The translations under genes were made by a program, and so were the position numbers. A model generated the notes under the pieces. The model did no database searches, was not told the origin of the DNA, and worked only from the letters and a program-made list of their open reading frames with translations. A DNA stretch of 64,000 nt, from positions 61,150-125,149 of the forward strand of contig CAYSQO010000001.1 in assembly GCA_964433315.1 (NCBI GenBank). Reading direction: 5' to 3'. Of the stretch, positions 55,874 to 64,000 are shown in pieces (the stretch's first letter is position 1; every line of letters starts with the position of its first letter). Source of the stretch: Aquariibacter sp964433315 (GTDB lineage Bacteria > Pseudomonadota > Gammaproteobacteria > Burkholderiales > Burkholderiaceae_C).

Positions 55874-56521
55874 GCCCTGACTATGCACCAGGGGCAAATT
55901 CGGCCATGCATTGAAAAGGCGGGGCACATCCCGTCGATCCATTCCCCATGGCATAAATCACAGAGGGTTCCGGCGGCGGCCGAAAGGGGAGGGGCAGGGT
56001 ATTGGCTGGGGAAGATCATTCGCTGGGCTGGGCTGGGCCGCGCAATTCGTCGAAGCATAATCGTGTGCGCCGGCGGCCAGGTCTTGCACGCGGGGCTCCG
56101 CGGCATCGCCCATGCAGGCCGTCCAGGCCTTGTCAGGCTGGGGGGCTGACGCTGCGGCCGGCGCGTTCTTCTCGGTCAGGGTTGGCCCCAAGTCCAGCCC
56201 CTAGGCTCAGGGGGACGGTCTTCTGAAGCTTTCCTGCCACGCCAAGCTTAAGATCAGCTTCAGTCAACTTGTAACACCGCGTATCATTACGGCGGGCTGA
56301 CGCTGTGTTGACGTTTCGCTGCGGCCCGCATCCCCCTGTGGTCTCGTCTGTCCCGCCCCGCAAGCCGGGGTCGGCGTGCTGCTGTTCGAGGGTTCGGGAT
56401 GCATGAACCTGGGTTGTTGAAGCGGCTTCGAATCCTTGCGCGCCGTCTGGGGCGGTATGGGTCCGGAGCCTCGCGTTGGGCGGCGCCCGCCGAGCGTCGA
56501 AATCAGAAGGAGTTGGATTTC
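55874..56521. promoter_or_regulatory. Region upstream of the cellulose operon
   Basis: No gene. GGGCTGACGCTG is repeated (56143 and 56295). Between them lies an AT-richer patch with TTCAGT and TATCAT separated by 17 bases (about 56261-56289), a plausible promoter for the cellulose genes. AAGGAG at 56506 serves the first start. Confidence 0.4.
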
Positions 56522-57847
56522 ATGGGTCAGAAGGCTGAGGTCAGCCCGGACGTGTCGTCCCTTTTCTCGCGTCTGGGCCTGGGCGGCGTCGAGTCGTATC
56601 AGCATTTTTCGCCCCGCCACCTCGGGAATCTGACCCCACCTTTCCGGGCGCCGGCCCGTCCGTCGCTTGCCGTGCCGCGAAGCCCGTCCGAGGCGATGGC
56701 CGAGCCGACCCTCGCGGTCGAGCCGATCGAGCCCGCAGCCGCCGATCCGACGCCGACCCTGGCGGCCCGCCCGCAGTCGGCGGAGCCGCTGCCGGTCGCG
56801 CTGCAGTCGCCGGCCGAGGACGTCGGGGCCCTCCTGCTGCCCCCCGCCGTCGAGCCACCGCGGGCCGGCGCCAGCCCGCTGGCCCGTGCGGCGGCCGGCG
56901 CGACGCCGGCGCCTGCGGTGGACGGCCCCGCGCGGGGCGCGTCGATCGACGACAGCCTGTCCACCTTCACCTCCAGCACGCTGCCGACCCCCGGCCCGGC
57001 CGAGGGTCCGGGCGGGCTGCTCACCCCGCCGCCCGGCGCCCTGTTCGAGCTGCCGGGCCTCGGCGCGGTCAACCTGGAGATGCGTCCGGCCCTGCCGCCC
57101 ACGGCACGCAGCCAGCCCGAGCGCACGCCGCGGGTGGTCTTCCACTCGATCCAGGGCGGTGCCGGCGTCAGCACCCTGGCCACCGGGCTGGCGGCCCAGC
57201 TGGCCCAGGCCGGCTGGGCGCCGCGCATCCTGGATCTCAAGGGCACGGCCGAGGCCAGCCTGTTCTTCCCGCAGACGCGCCCGGTGCCCGGGGCCGACGC
57301 CCTGGTACTGGGACGCGAGGACGGCGCCCGCGCGGTGGGCCTGCTCTGCCCCTCGACCCTGGACATCCCGGGCCACGGGGTCTGGCCGGTGTCGCTGATC
57401 GAGCGCTGCGAGCCGCAGTGCCGCGAGCTGTTCGCCGGCCTGGCCGGCCAGGCCTTCCTGATCTGCGACCTGCCCTCGGGCCACCACGAGCTGTGGCGCC
57501 GCTCGCTGGCCGACGCCGACCTCAACGTCATCCCGCTGCGGCCCGATGCCTTCGCGCTGCGCGCGGCCGAGGCCATGCTGCGGGTGCTGGAGAACGAGCC
57601 GGGCCAGGCGCTCTTCGTGCTCAACACCTTCGATCCGCAGGACGCCGTGCACCGCCAGGTCGAGGCCTCGCTGCGCGAGCTGCTCGGCCCGCGGCTCGCG
57701 CCGCTGCCGGTGCTGCGCGATGCCGGGCTGGCGGCCAGCATGCTGCGGGGCGAGCCCTTCGGTGCCGAGCTGTTCCGCGGCGCCGGCTTCCAGGCGCTCT
57801 ACGCCAGCTGTGCCCTCGCGGCCCTGCAGCGTCTTCACCAGGCTTGA
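56522..57847 (+). CDS. BcsQ-like protein with BcsR/BcsP-type N-terminus, P-loop degenerate
   Basis: 441 residues from the ATG at 56522 (AAGGAG nine bases upstream). The start DVSSLFSRLGLGGVESYQ matches the short BcsR/BcsP-type module. A long Pro/Ala-rich, low-complexity linker follows (about 50-230). The C-terminal ~210 residues have the MinD/ParA-like BcsQ fold (VVFHSIQGGAGVSTLATGLAAQLAQAGW, FLICDLPSGHHELW). The deviant Walker A reads QGGAGVST where KGGxGKT is expected, so both signature lysines are missing. In other bacteria BcsQ localises the synthase; loss of ATP binding would make this a scaffold. It ends three bases before the synthase gene. Confidence 0.68.
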   Translation: MGQKAEVSPDVSSLFSRLGLGGVESYQHFSPRHLGNLTPPFRAPARPSLAVPRSPSEAMAEPTLAVEPIEPAAADPTPTLAARPQSAEPLPVALQSPAEDVGALLLPPAVEPPRAGASPLARAAAGATPAPAVDGPARGASIDDSLSTFTSSTLPTPGPAEGPGGLLTPPPGALFELPGLGAVNLEMRPALPPTARSQPERTPRVVFHSIQGGAGVSTLATGLAAQLAQAGWAPRILDLKGTAEASLFFPQTRPVPGADALVLGREDGARAVGLLCPSTLDIPGHGVWPVSLIERCEPQCRELFAGLAGQAFLICDLPSGHHELWRRSLADADLNVIPLRPDAFALRAAEAMLRVLENEPGQALFVLNTFDPQDAVHRQVEASLRELLGPRLAPLPVLRDAGLAASMLRGEPFGAELFRGAGFQALYASCALAALQRLHQA

Positions 57848-57850
57848 GCG

Positions 57851-60800
57851 ATGGGCCTGGACACGCGCAAGCCCCTGCGGGGGCTGGGGAGCAGCTTTGC
57901 CTTCGGCGTGACGCTGCTGCTGGTGCTGGCGGTGATGCTGCCGCTGGTGGCCGTGCCGCTGGACTGGCAGGGCCAGACCCTGGTCTCGCTGCTGCTGTTC
58001 GCCTTTGCCTGGATCACCGCGCGGCGCATGCAGGGCCGGCGCTGGGCCACGCTGGTGCTGATCGGCCTGTCGATCTTCCTGACCTCGCGCTACGCCTACT
58101 GGCGCTTCACCGAGACCCTGGGCTTCGGCGATCCGCGCTACGGCTGGGTGGACCACGTGGCCACCTTCGCCCTGCTGGGCGCCGAGGTCTACGCCTGGAT
58201 CATCCTCTTCCTCGGCTACATCCAGACGGCGCGGCCGCTCAACCGCAAGCCCGTGCCCATCGAGCGGCCGCTTGAAGACTGGCCGCATGTCGACGTCTAC
58301 ATCCCCACCTACAACGAGCCGCTGTCGGTGGTGGAGCCGACCATCATCGCCGCGCTGCACATCGACTGGCCGCGCGACAAGCTGCATGTCCACGTGCTCG
58401 ACGACGGCACGCGCGAGGAGTTCCGCGCCTTCGCCGAGCGGGTCGGCGCGGGCTACATCATCCGCGCGCAGCACACCCACGCGAAGGCCGGCAACCTCAA
58501 CCACGCGATGACGCAGACCAAGGGCGAGTTCATCGCCATCTTCGACTGCGACCACGTGCCGGCCCGCTCCTTCCTGCAGGTCACCATGGGCTGGATGCTG
58601 CGCGACCCGAAGATCGCGCTGCTGCAGACGCCCCACCACTTCTATTCGCCCGACCCCTTCGAGCGCAACCTCGGCCTCTTCCACGTCGTGCCCAACGAGG
58701 GCGAGCTGTTCTACGGCATCGTGCAGGACGGCAACGACCTCTGGGACGCCACCTTCTTCTGCGGCTCCTGCGCCGTCATGCGCCGCGACGCGCTGGAAGG
58801 CATCGGCGGCATCGCCGTGGAGACCGTCACCGAGGACGCCCACACCGCGCTGAAGCTGCAGCGCCTGGGCTGGCGCACGGCCTACCTGAACATCCCGCAG
58901 GCCGCCGGCCTGGCCACCGAGAACCTCGCCAGCCACGTGGGCCAGCGCATCCGCTGGGCGCGCGGCATGACGCAGATCTTCCGCATCGACAACCCGCTGT
59001 TCGGCCGCGGGCTGTCGATCTGGCAGCGCCTGTGCTACCTCAACGCCATGGCGCACTTCCTGTTCTCGATCCCGCGCCTGGTCTTCCTCACCGCGCCGCT
59101 GGCCTTCCTGCTGCTCGACCTGCGGGTGCTGAGCGCCTATGCGCTGACCTTCGCCGCCTACTCGCTGCCCCACCTGGTGCTGGCCAACATGACCAACTCC
59201 ATCATCCAGGGCAGCCACCGCCACTCCTTCTGGAGCGAGGTCTACGAGACCGTGCTGGCGCCCTACATCCTGCTGCCGACGCTGCTGGCGCTCATCAACC
59301 CCAAGCTCGGCAAGTTCAACGTCACCGCCAAGGGCGGCCTGATCGAGAAGGCCTACTTCGACCGCCGCATCGCGCGGCCCTACATGATCCTGTGGGGCCT
59401 GAACTTCGCTGGCCTGGTGGCAGCCGCGGTGCGCCTGGGCCTGGGGGCCGGCGAGGAGACCGCCACCGTCTGGATGACGGCCCTCTGGACCGTCTACAAC
59501 ATGGTGATCATCGGCGCCGTGCTGGCCGTGGCGCGCGAGCAGCGCCAGCTGCGCGAGCACGTGCGCGTGCCGCTCGCGGTGCCGGTGGCCCTGAGCGGCC
59601 CGGGCGGCCTGCAGCCGGCCCGCACCCTGGACATGTCCGACGGCGGCCTCAGCCTGCGCAGCCTGGACCCGCAGCGGCCGCTGGCCTTCGAGGAGGGCAG
59701 CGAGCTGGTGCTCGACTGGAGCGGCGAGACCCACCACCTGCCCGTGCGCTGGGTGGCCGGCGACGGCGCCTCCGCCCCCATGCGCCTGGCCTTCCGAGAT
59801 CTGCAACTTCCGGAGCGTGTGAACGTGGTCCGACTCCTCTACACCCGCGCCGACGCCTGGTTGGGCCTGGGCGAATCGCGCGAGCCGGACCGGCCGCTCG
59901 CCAGCCTGGGCCTGCTGGCGCGCCTGGCCTGGCGCGGCAGCCGGGGCATGGTGGCCAGCCTCTTCGGCGGGCGCAGCACGCGCCCGGCCGCCGCCCTGCT
60001 GGCCGTCGGCCTGGCCGGCCTGGCCGGCGGACCGGCCCCGGTCGAAGCCGCCCCGGCCCGCCGGTCGGCCCCGCCGGTGGAGATCGTCGAGCCGGCCCCG
60101 CCGCCCGGCCCCGGCTTCACCGGCCAGTGGACGCTGGCGCAGATGGGCCTGCGGCAGGGGCTGCGGCTGACCGGCGTCAACGGCCAGCAGGCGCTGTACT
60201 TCGACGTGCCGCAGGAGAAGCTGGTGCGCTCGGCCAGCGTGACCGTGCGGCTGCGCCACTCGCCCGCGCTGCTGGCCAAGCTCAGCCAGATCAACGTCTA
60301 CCTCAACGGCTCGCTGCAGGCCACTTACGCCGTCCCCGCGTCCGCCGAAGGCGCCGCCGCGGCCAGCGGCAAGCTCGACACCCGCGTGTTCGAGGTGCCG
60401 CTCGACGTGTACGCCCTCAAGGGCAGCAACAGCCTGTCCTTCCAGCTGCTGGGCCACTACACCCTGACCTGCGAAGACCCGGCGCACAGCGCGCTGTGGG
60501 CCGAGATCCTGCCCGACACCCTGCTGCGCCTGGAGGGCAGCCTGCTGCGCCTGAGCGACCGCCTGCGCCGCCTGCCCGCTCCCTTCCTGCAGCGCTGGGG
60601 CCAGGGCCAGCCCGATCCGGTCCAGGTGCAGCTGCCGGCCAACCCGGGCGGACCGGTGCTGGAAGCCGCGGGCATCGTCGCCTCCTGGATCGGCACCACC
60701 GCGCGCAATGCCACGCCGCGCTTCCGCGTGGCCGAGGGCGCCGGCCTGCCGCGCGGCCATGTCATCGCCCTGCTCAGCAGCGCCGCCGGCCTGCCCGCCT

Positions 60801-62266
60801 GGGCCGAGGCCATGGGCCTGCCGCAGGCCACCGGGCCGATGCTGCTCGTGCGCGATCACCCCAGCGACGGCGGCAGCTCGGTGCTGCTGCTCTACGGCCG
60901 GCATGGCGAGGACCTGCGCACCGCCGCCCAGGCCCTGGCCCTGGGCCAGCACGGCCTGGCCGGCGACGAGACCCTGGTCCGCGAGCTGAACCTGCCCGCC
61001 CCGCGCGGCGTGAACGACGCGCCGCGCTGGGCCTCCACCACCCGGCCGATCAAGTTCGGCGAGCTGGTCGAGCTGGAGCGCCTGCAGGTCAGCAACGCCG
61101 GCTATGTGAACGTGCCCTTCCAGCTGCCGCCGGACCTGTTCTTCTGGAACCGCAAGTCCGCGCCCCTGACCCTGGCCTACACCTACAACCCGACGCCGCT
61201 GGGCAAGCAGTCGGCGCTGACGGTGAATGTGAACGAGCTCTTCGCCGGCTCCTCGCCGCTGAGCGGTTCGCTGGATGCCGCGTCCAAGGCGGTCGAGTAC
61301 ACCATCGGCCTGCCCACCGACCGCCTCTACCCGCAGGACAACAAGCTCGACATCTACTTCGGCTTCCAGATCGCGAAGGAGGGCGAGTGCAAGGACACCA
61401 CGCCCGACACCCTGCGCGGCGCGCTGCTGGCCGATTCGCAGCTGGACCTGGTCGGCGTGCCGCACTTCATCCAGCTCCCCAACCTGGCCGTCTTCGGCAA
61501 CGGCGGCTACCCCTACTCGCGCCACGCCGACTTCGGTCGCACCGCCGTCGTCATGGGCGAGACGGTCAGCCCCGGCGCGGCCTCGCTCTTCCTCGGCCTC
61601 ATGGCGCACTGGGGGGGCCAGACCGGCTACCCCGCCCTGCGCCTGAGCGTGCTGGGCCCGGCCGAGGCCGCGGCCCAGGGCGACAAGGACCTGATCGTGC
61701 TCGGCGAGCCCGGCCGCCAGCCCCTGCTTTCCAGCTGGGGCGAGCACCTGCCGCTGCGCGTCGGCAGCTCGGGCGGCGTGCAGCAGCAGGAGCTGGTCTG
61801 GAGCTGGAGCCGCCTGGCCCGCCTGCAGCCCTGGTGGCAGACGGTCGACGGCGAAGTCGGCGCCGGCGCGCTCGGCCAGCTGCTGGGGCAGGGCGTCTGG
61901 CCGCAGGCCCTGATCCAGCAGATCGTCTCGCCGCTCAACGGCCAGCGCAGCGCCTCGCTGCTGATCGCCCGCGACGCCGAGGGCTGGAACCTGCTCGCCC
62001 ATGCCCTGCTCGACGGCGAGGCCCGCGCCGGCGTGTTCGGCAACGTCTCGGTGCTGACCGGCGACGGCAAGACCCGCTCCTTCATCGTCGAGTCGCCTAC
62101 CTACACCGTGGGCGAGCTGCCGGCCTGGACCTGGCTGAGCTGGCGCCTGCACCACGCCCCCTGGGTGCTGGCCCTGGTCGTGGCCGCCGTGGCCCTGCTG
62201 CAGGCCTTCATCGTCGGCATCTGGCTGCGCCGCCGCGGCCGTCGCCGCCTGGGAGAGAAGGCTTGA
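57851..62266 (+). CDS. bcsAB: Cellulose synthase BcsA-BcsB fusion
   Basis: 1471 residues in one frame. Residues 1-690 are BcsA. Membrane helices enclose a GT2 domain with DD (184-185), DCD (232-234), TED (327-329) and QRIRW (365-369), plus the gating FFCGS. A PilZ domain has RxxxR (568-572) and DMSDGG (594-599), so c-di-GMP binding is intact. A membrane/signal-like stretch at about 715-735 leads into BcsB (about 740-1471): jelly-roll and flavodoxin-like periplasmic repeats, ending in a membrane helix (WVLALVVAAVALLQAFIVGIWL). Separate genes are the rule; the fusion fixes the 1:1 ratio. It makes and moves beta-1,4-glucan across the inner membrane. Confidence 0.9.
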   Translation: MGLDTRKPLRGLGSSFAFGVTLLLVLAVMLPLVAVPLDWQGQTLVSLLLFAFAWITARRMQGRRWATLVLIGLSIFLTSRYAYWRFTETLGFGDPRYGWVDHVATFALLGAEVYAWIILFLGYIQTARPLNRKPVPIERPLEDWPHVDVYIPTYNEPLSVVEPTIIAALHIDWPRDKLHVHVLDDGTREEFRAFAERVGAGYIIRAQHTHAKAGNLNHAMTQTKGEFIAIFDCDHVPARSFLQVTMGWMLRDPKIALLQTPHHFYSPDPFERNLGLFHVVPNEGELFYGIVQDGNDLWDATFFCGSCAVMRRDALEGIGGIAVETVTEDAHTALKLQRLGWRTAYLNIPQAAGLATENLASHVGQRIRWARGMTQIFRIDNPLFGRGLSIWQRLCYLNAMAHFLFSIPRLVFLTAPLAFLLLDLRVLSAYALTFAAYSLPHLVLANMTNSIIQGSHRHSFWSEVYETVLAPYILLPTLLALINPKLGKFNVTAKGGLIEKAYFDRRIARPYMILWGLNFAGLVAAAVRLGLGAGEETATVWMTALWTVYNMVIIGAVLAVAREQRQLREHVRVPLAVPVALSGPGGLQPARTLDMSDGGLSLRSLDPQRPLAFEEGSELVLDWSGETHHLPVRWVAGDGASAPMRLAFRDLQLPERVNVVRLLYTRADAWLGLGESREPDRPLASLGLLARLAWRGSRGMVASLFGGRSTRPAAALLAVGLAGLAGGPAPVEAAPARRSAPPVEIVEPAPPPGPGFTGQWTLAQMGLRQGLRLTGVNGQQALYFDVPQEKLVRSASVTVRLRHSPALLAKLSQINVYLNGSLQATYAVPASAEGAAAASGKLDTRVFEVPLDVYALKGSNSLSFQLLGHYTLTCEDPAHSALWAEILPDTLLRLEGSLLRLSDRLRRLPAPFLQRWGQGQPDPVQVQLPANPGGPVLEAAGIVASWIGTTARNATPRFRVAEGAGLPRGHVIALLSSAAGLPAWAEAMGLPQATGPMLLVRDHPSDGGSSVLLLYGRHGEDLRTAAQALALGQHGLAGDETLVRELNLPAPRGVNDAPRWASTTRPIKFGELVELERLQVSNAGYVNVPFQLPPDLFFWNRKSAPLTLAYTYNPTPLGKQSALTVNVNELFAGSSPLSGSLDAASKAVEYTIGLPTDRLYPQDNKLDIYFGFQIAKEGECKDTTPDTLRGALLADSQLDLVGVPHFIQLPNLAVFGNGGYPYSRHADFGRTAVVMGETVSPGAASLFLGLMAHWGGQTGYPALRLSVLGPAEAAAQGDKDLIVLGEPGRQPLLSSWGEHLPLRVGSSGGVQQQELVWSWSRLARLQPWWQTVDGEVGAGALGQLLGQGVWPQALIQQIVSPLNGQRSASLLIARDAEGWNLLAHALLDGEARAGVFGNVSVLTGDGKTRSFIVESPTYTVGELPAWTWLSWRLHHAPWVLALVVAAVALLQAFIVGIWLRRRGRRRLGEKA

Positions 62267-63384
62267 TGCGCGCCTGGTTGCTGGCCCTGCTGGTGCTGGC
62301 GCTGCCGGGCTGCGCCCCGGCAGCCTCCGGCCCCGAATGGCACGCCAGTTGGCGCGCCTACAAGAAGGACTTCCTCAGCCCCGACGGCCGCATCGTCGAC
62401 CCGCTGGGCCAGGTCACCACCTCGGAGGGCCAGGCCTACGGCATGTTCTTCGCGCTGGTCGCCGACGACCGCGTCACCTTCGACCGCCTGCTGGCCTGGA
62501 CCCAGGCCAACCTGGCCGGCGGCGACCTCAGCCGCCAGCTGCCGGCCTGGCGCTGGGGCCAGCTGGGCGGCGAGCGCTGGGGCGTGCTCGACGAGAACAG
62601 CGCCTCCGACGCCGACCTCTGGATGGCCTACGCCCTGCTGGAGGCCGAGCGCCTGTGGAAGCAGCCGCGCCATGGCCAGATCGCCCGCGCGCTGCTGGCC
62701 CTCATCGCGCGCGACGAGGTGCTGCTGCTGCCGCCCTGGGGCCCGACGCTGATGCTCGGCCGTGTCGGCAGCCCGCAGGGCGAGGGCCGCTACCTGCTGA
62801 ATCCCAGCTACCTGCCGCTGCCGCTGCTGCTGCGCCTGGCCGAGGCCGACCCGGCCGGGCCCTGGCAGGCCATGGCCGATGCGCTGCCCAGCTTCCTCGC
62901 CCGGCTCGCGCCCATCGGCCTGGCGCCCGACTGGGTGCTCTACAACGCCGCGCAGCAGCGCTTCGAGGGCGCGCCCAGCGGCCGCACCGGCAGCTACGAC
63001 GCCATCCGCGTCTACCTGTGGGCCGGCCTCAGCGACCCGGCCAGCCCGGGCGCCTCGGCCATCGCGCAGGCCCTGCGCGGCATGGCCCAGGCCGTGGCCC
63101 GCCAGGGCCAGGTGCCGCGCGAGGTCGATCCCTCCGACGGCAGCCTGCGCGGCCAGGGGCCGGTCGGCTTCAGCGCCGCGATGCTGCCCCTGCTCGGCCA
63201 GCTGCGGCTGCCCGACGGCCCGCTGCGCCAGGACGTCATCCGCCAGCGCCAGAAGAGCGGCCTCTACGGCCAACCCGCCATGTACTACGACCAGAACCTG
63301 CTGCTGTTCGCCCTGGGCGCGCTCGGCGGTGTCTACCGCTTCGACGTGCAGGGCCGCCTGCAGCGCAATGGAGGTGCCCGATGA
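62266..63384 (+). CDS. bcsZ: Periplasmic endoglucanase BcsZ (GH8)
   Basis: 372 residues. The ATG shares an A with the BcsAB stop. The signal sequence ends LALPGC, so it may be a lipoprotein. The GH8 core has the general acid Glu54 in TTSEGQAYGM and the base Asp in NSASDADLWMAYALL (about 115-117). Its end, YYDQNLLLFALG, is typical. It trims cellulose in the periplasm and is needed for proper export in other species. Confidence 0.88.
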   Translation: MRAWLLALLVLALPGCAPAASGPEWHASWRAYKKDFLSPDGRIVDPLGQVTTSEGQAYGMFFALVADDRVTFDRLLAWTQANLAGGDLSRQLPAWRWGQLGGERWGVLDENSASDADLWMAYALLEAERLWKQPRHGQIARALLALIARDEVLLLPPWGPTLMLGRVGSPQGEGRYLLNPSYLPLPLLLRLAEADPAGPWQAMADALPSFLARLAPIGLAPDWVLYNAAQQRFEGAPSGRTGSYDAIRVYLWAGLSDPASPGASAIAQALRGMAQAVARQGQVPREVDPSDGSLRGQGPVGFSAAMLPLLGQLRLPDGPLRQDVIRQRQKSGLYGQPAMYYDQNLLLFALGALGGVYRFDVQGRLQRNGGAR

Positions 63385-64000
63385 GCCTGGCCCGATTCGG
63401 CAGCCTCATGCTGCTGGCTGCCCTGGCCCTGCCCGCGGCGCGCGCCGTCTCGCCCGAGGACCTGCGCTTCCTGCGCGAGAAGGCCGTGGCGCTGGAAGCC
63501 CGCGGCCGCGGCGACCTGGCCGCCGAGGCCTGGCGCCAGCTGCTGGCCACCGAGCCGCAGGACGCCGAGGCCCTCGGCCGCCTCGGCCTGCTCGACGTCG
63601 GCGCCGGCCGCCGCCGCGAGGCCCAGGACACCCTGCTGCGCCTGCGCCAGCTGGCCCCCGGCTCGCCCTGGACCGCCCGGCTCGAACAGAGCCTGGCCCT
63701 GCCCGCCGAAGGCCGCGGCCTGATCCAGGACGCCGGCCAGGCCCAGGCCCGCGGCGACCATGCCGCGGCCGTCAAGCTCTACGACCAGGCCCTCGGCGGC
63801 GCCGAGCCCCCGCCGCCCCTGGCCGACGCCTACTTCAAGGCCCTGGCCAAGACCCCGGGCGGCAAGGCCGCCGCGCAGCGCCGCCTGCGCGCCCTGGTCG
63901 CGGCCGAGCCCGACCAGCCGCGCTACGCCCTCACCCTGGGCGAGCTGCTCAGCTATGACGCCGCCACCCGCCGCGAGGGCGTGCGCCTGCTGCTGCCCCG
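63381..64000 (+). CDS. bcsC: Cellulose export protein BcsC, N-terminal part (runs off the window)
   Basis: The ATG overlaps the bcsZ stop (ATGA). 206 residues are seen: a signal peptide (SLMLLAALALPAARA), then TPR-type helical repeats (KAVALEARGRGDLAAEAWRQLLATEPQDAEALGRLGLLD, and DAGQAQARGDHAAAVKLYDQAL). In full BcsC a long TPR region precedes a C-terminal outer-membrane barrel. Order after bcsZ is the standard one. Confidence 0.85.
   Translation, partial: MSLARFGSLMLLAALALPAARAVSPEDLRFLREKAVALEARGRGDLAAEAWRQLLATEPQDAEALGRLGLLDVGAGRRREAQDTLLRLRQLAPGSPWTARLEQSLALPAEGRGLIQDAGQAQARGDHAAAVKLYDQALGGAEPPPPLADAYFKALAKTPGGKAAAQRRLRALVAAEPDQPRYALTLGELLSYDAATRREGVRLLLP

Noticed and set aside
56264..62155. 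Very long minus-strand frame opposite the cellulose genes (1963 codons)
   Set aside because: It is the complement of well-supported BcsQ/BcsAB coding sequence; high GC keeps the antisense frame open. The translation is Gln/Arg/Gly/Ala low-complexity without domains.
59032..63384. Plus-strand 1450-codon frame through bcsAB into bcsZ
   Set aside because: Only its last part (from 62266) is real BcsZ. Upstream it is the bcsAB gene read in another frame.

Overview
The window comes from a high-GC Gram-negative bacterium, most likely a betaproteobacterium of the order Burkholderiales. This is inferred from base composition, the czcI-type metal operon and the bcs locus; no rRNA or tRNA gene is present to confirm it. 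Three chromosomal-looking blocks frame two stretches of acquired DNA.

Bases 55-6428 hold a TetR-controlled ABC export operon (ATPase, permease, HlyD-type adaptor, regulator, all overlapping). An AraC-type regulator follows, divergent from an exported protoglobin and a redoxin-like protein.

Bases about 6460-32029 look like an integrative-element-derived island. It carries RadC and DUF5983-type accessory genes, a ParB-like protein, a tyrosine integrase, and a translationally coupled ParM operon that includes a Cas4/RecB-like nuclease. Its main cargo is a three-gene cluster (TerB protein, P-loop ATPase, DEAD/DEAH helicase) matching the Shango anti-phage system. Here the helicase carries an extra C-terminal ADP-ribosylglycohydrolase domain. 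A complete RIT element (three tyrosine recombinases between perfect 29-bp inverted repeats) has landed in the 3' end of the island's integrase, exactly at the catalytic tyrosine codon. The island also shows an unusual shared regulatory layer: a 23-bp element repeated identically in three divergent promoter regions, and a family of leaders that can hide the ribosome-binding site of the gene behind them.

Bases 32225-33977 encode an unrecognised small protein overlapping an ImmA/IrrE-like protein whose metal motif is lost, a possible toxin-antitoxin or defence pair. Bases 34147-48126 form a second, compact integrative element with 19-bp direct repeats at its ends. It carries an integrase, a primase/helicase-like ATPase, an MmeI-like restriction-methylation enzyme, an AlpA-like excisionase, an ArdC-type anti-restriction protein and an OLD-family ATPase/nuclease.

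Bases 48229-54941 encode a czcICBA-like heavy-metal efflux operon with an additional exported protein. Bases 55193-64000 hold a repressor-like regulator and a cellulose synthesis operon: a BcsQ-like protein with a broken Walker A motif, a BcsA-BcsB fusion, the BcsZ glucanase, and the start of BcsC, which runs off the window edge.
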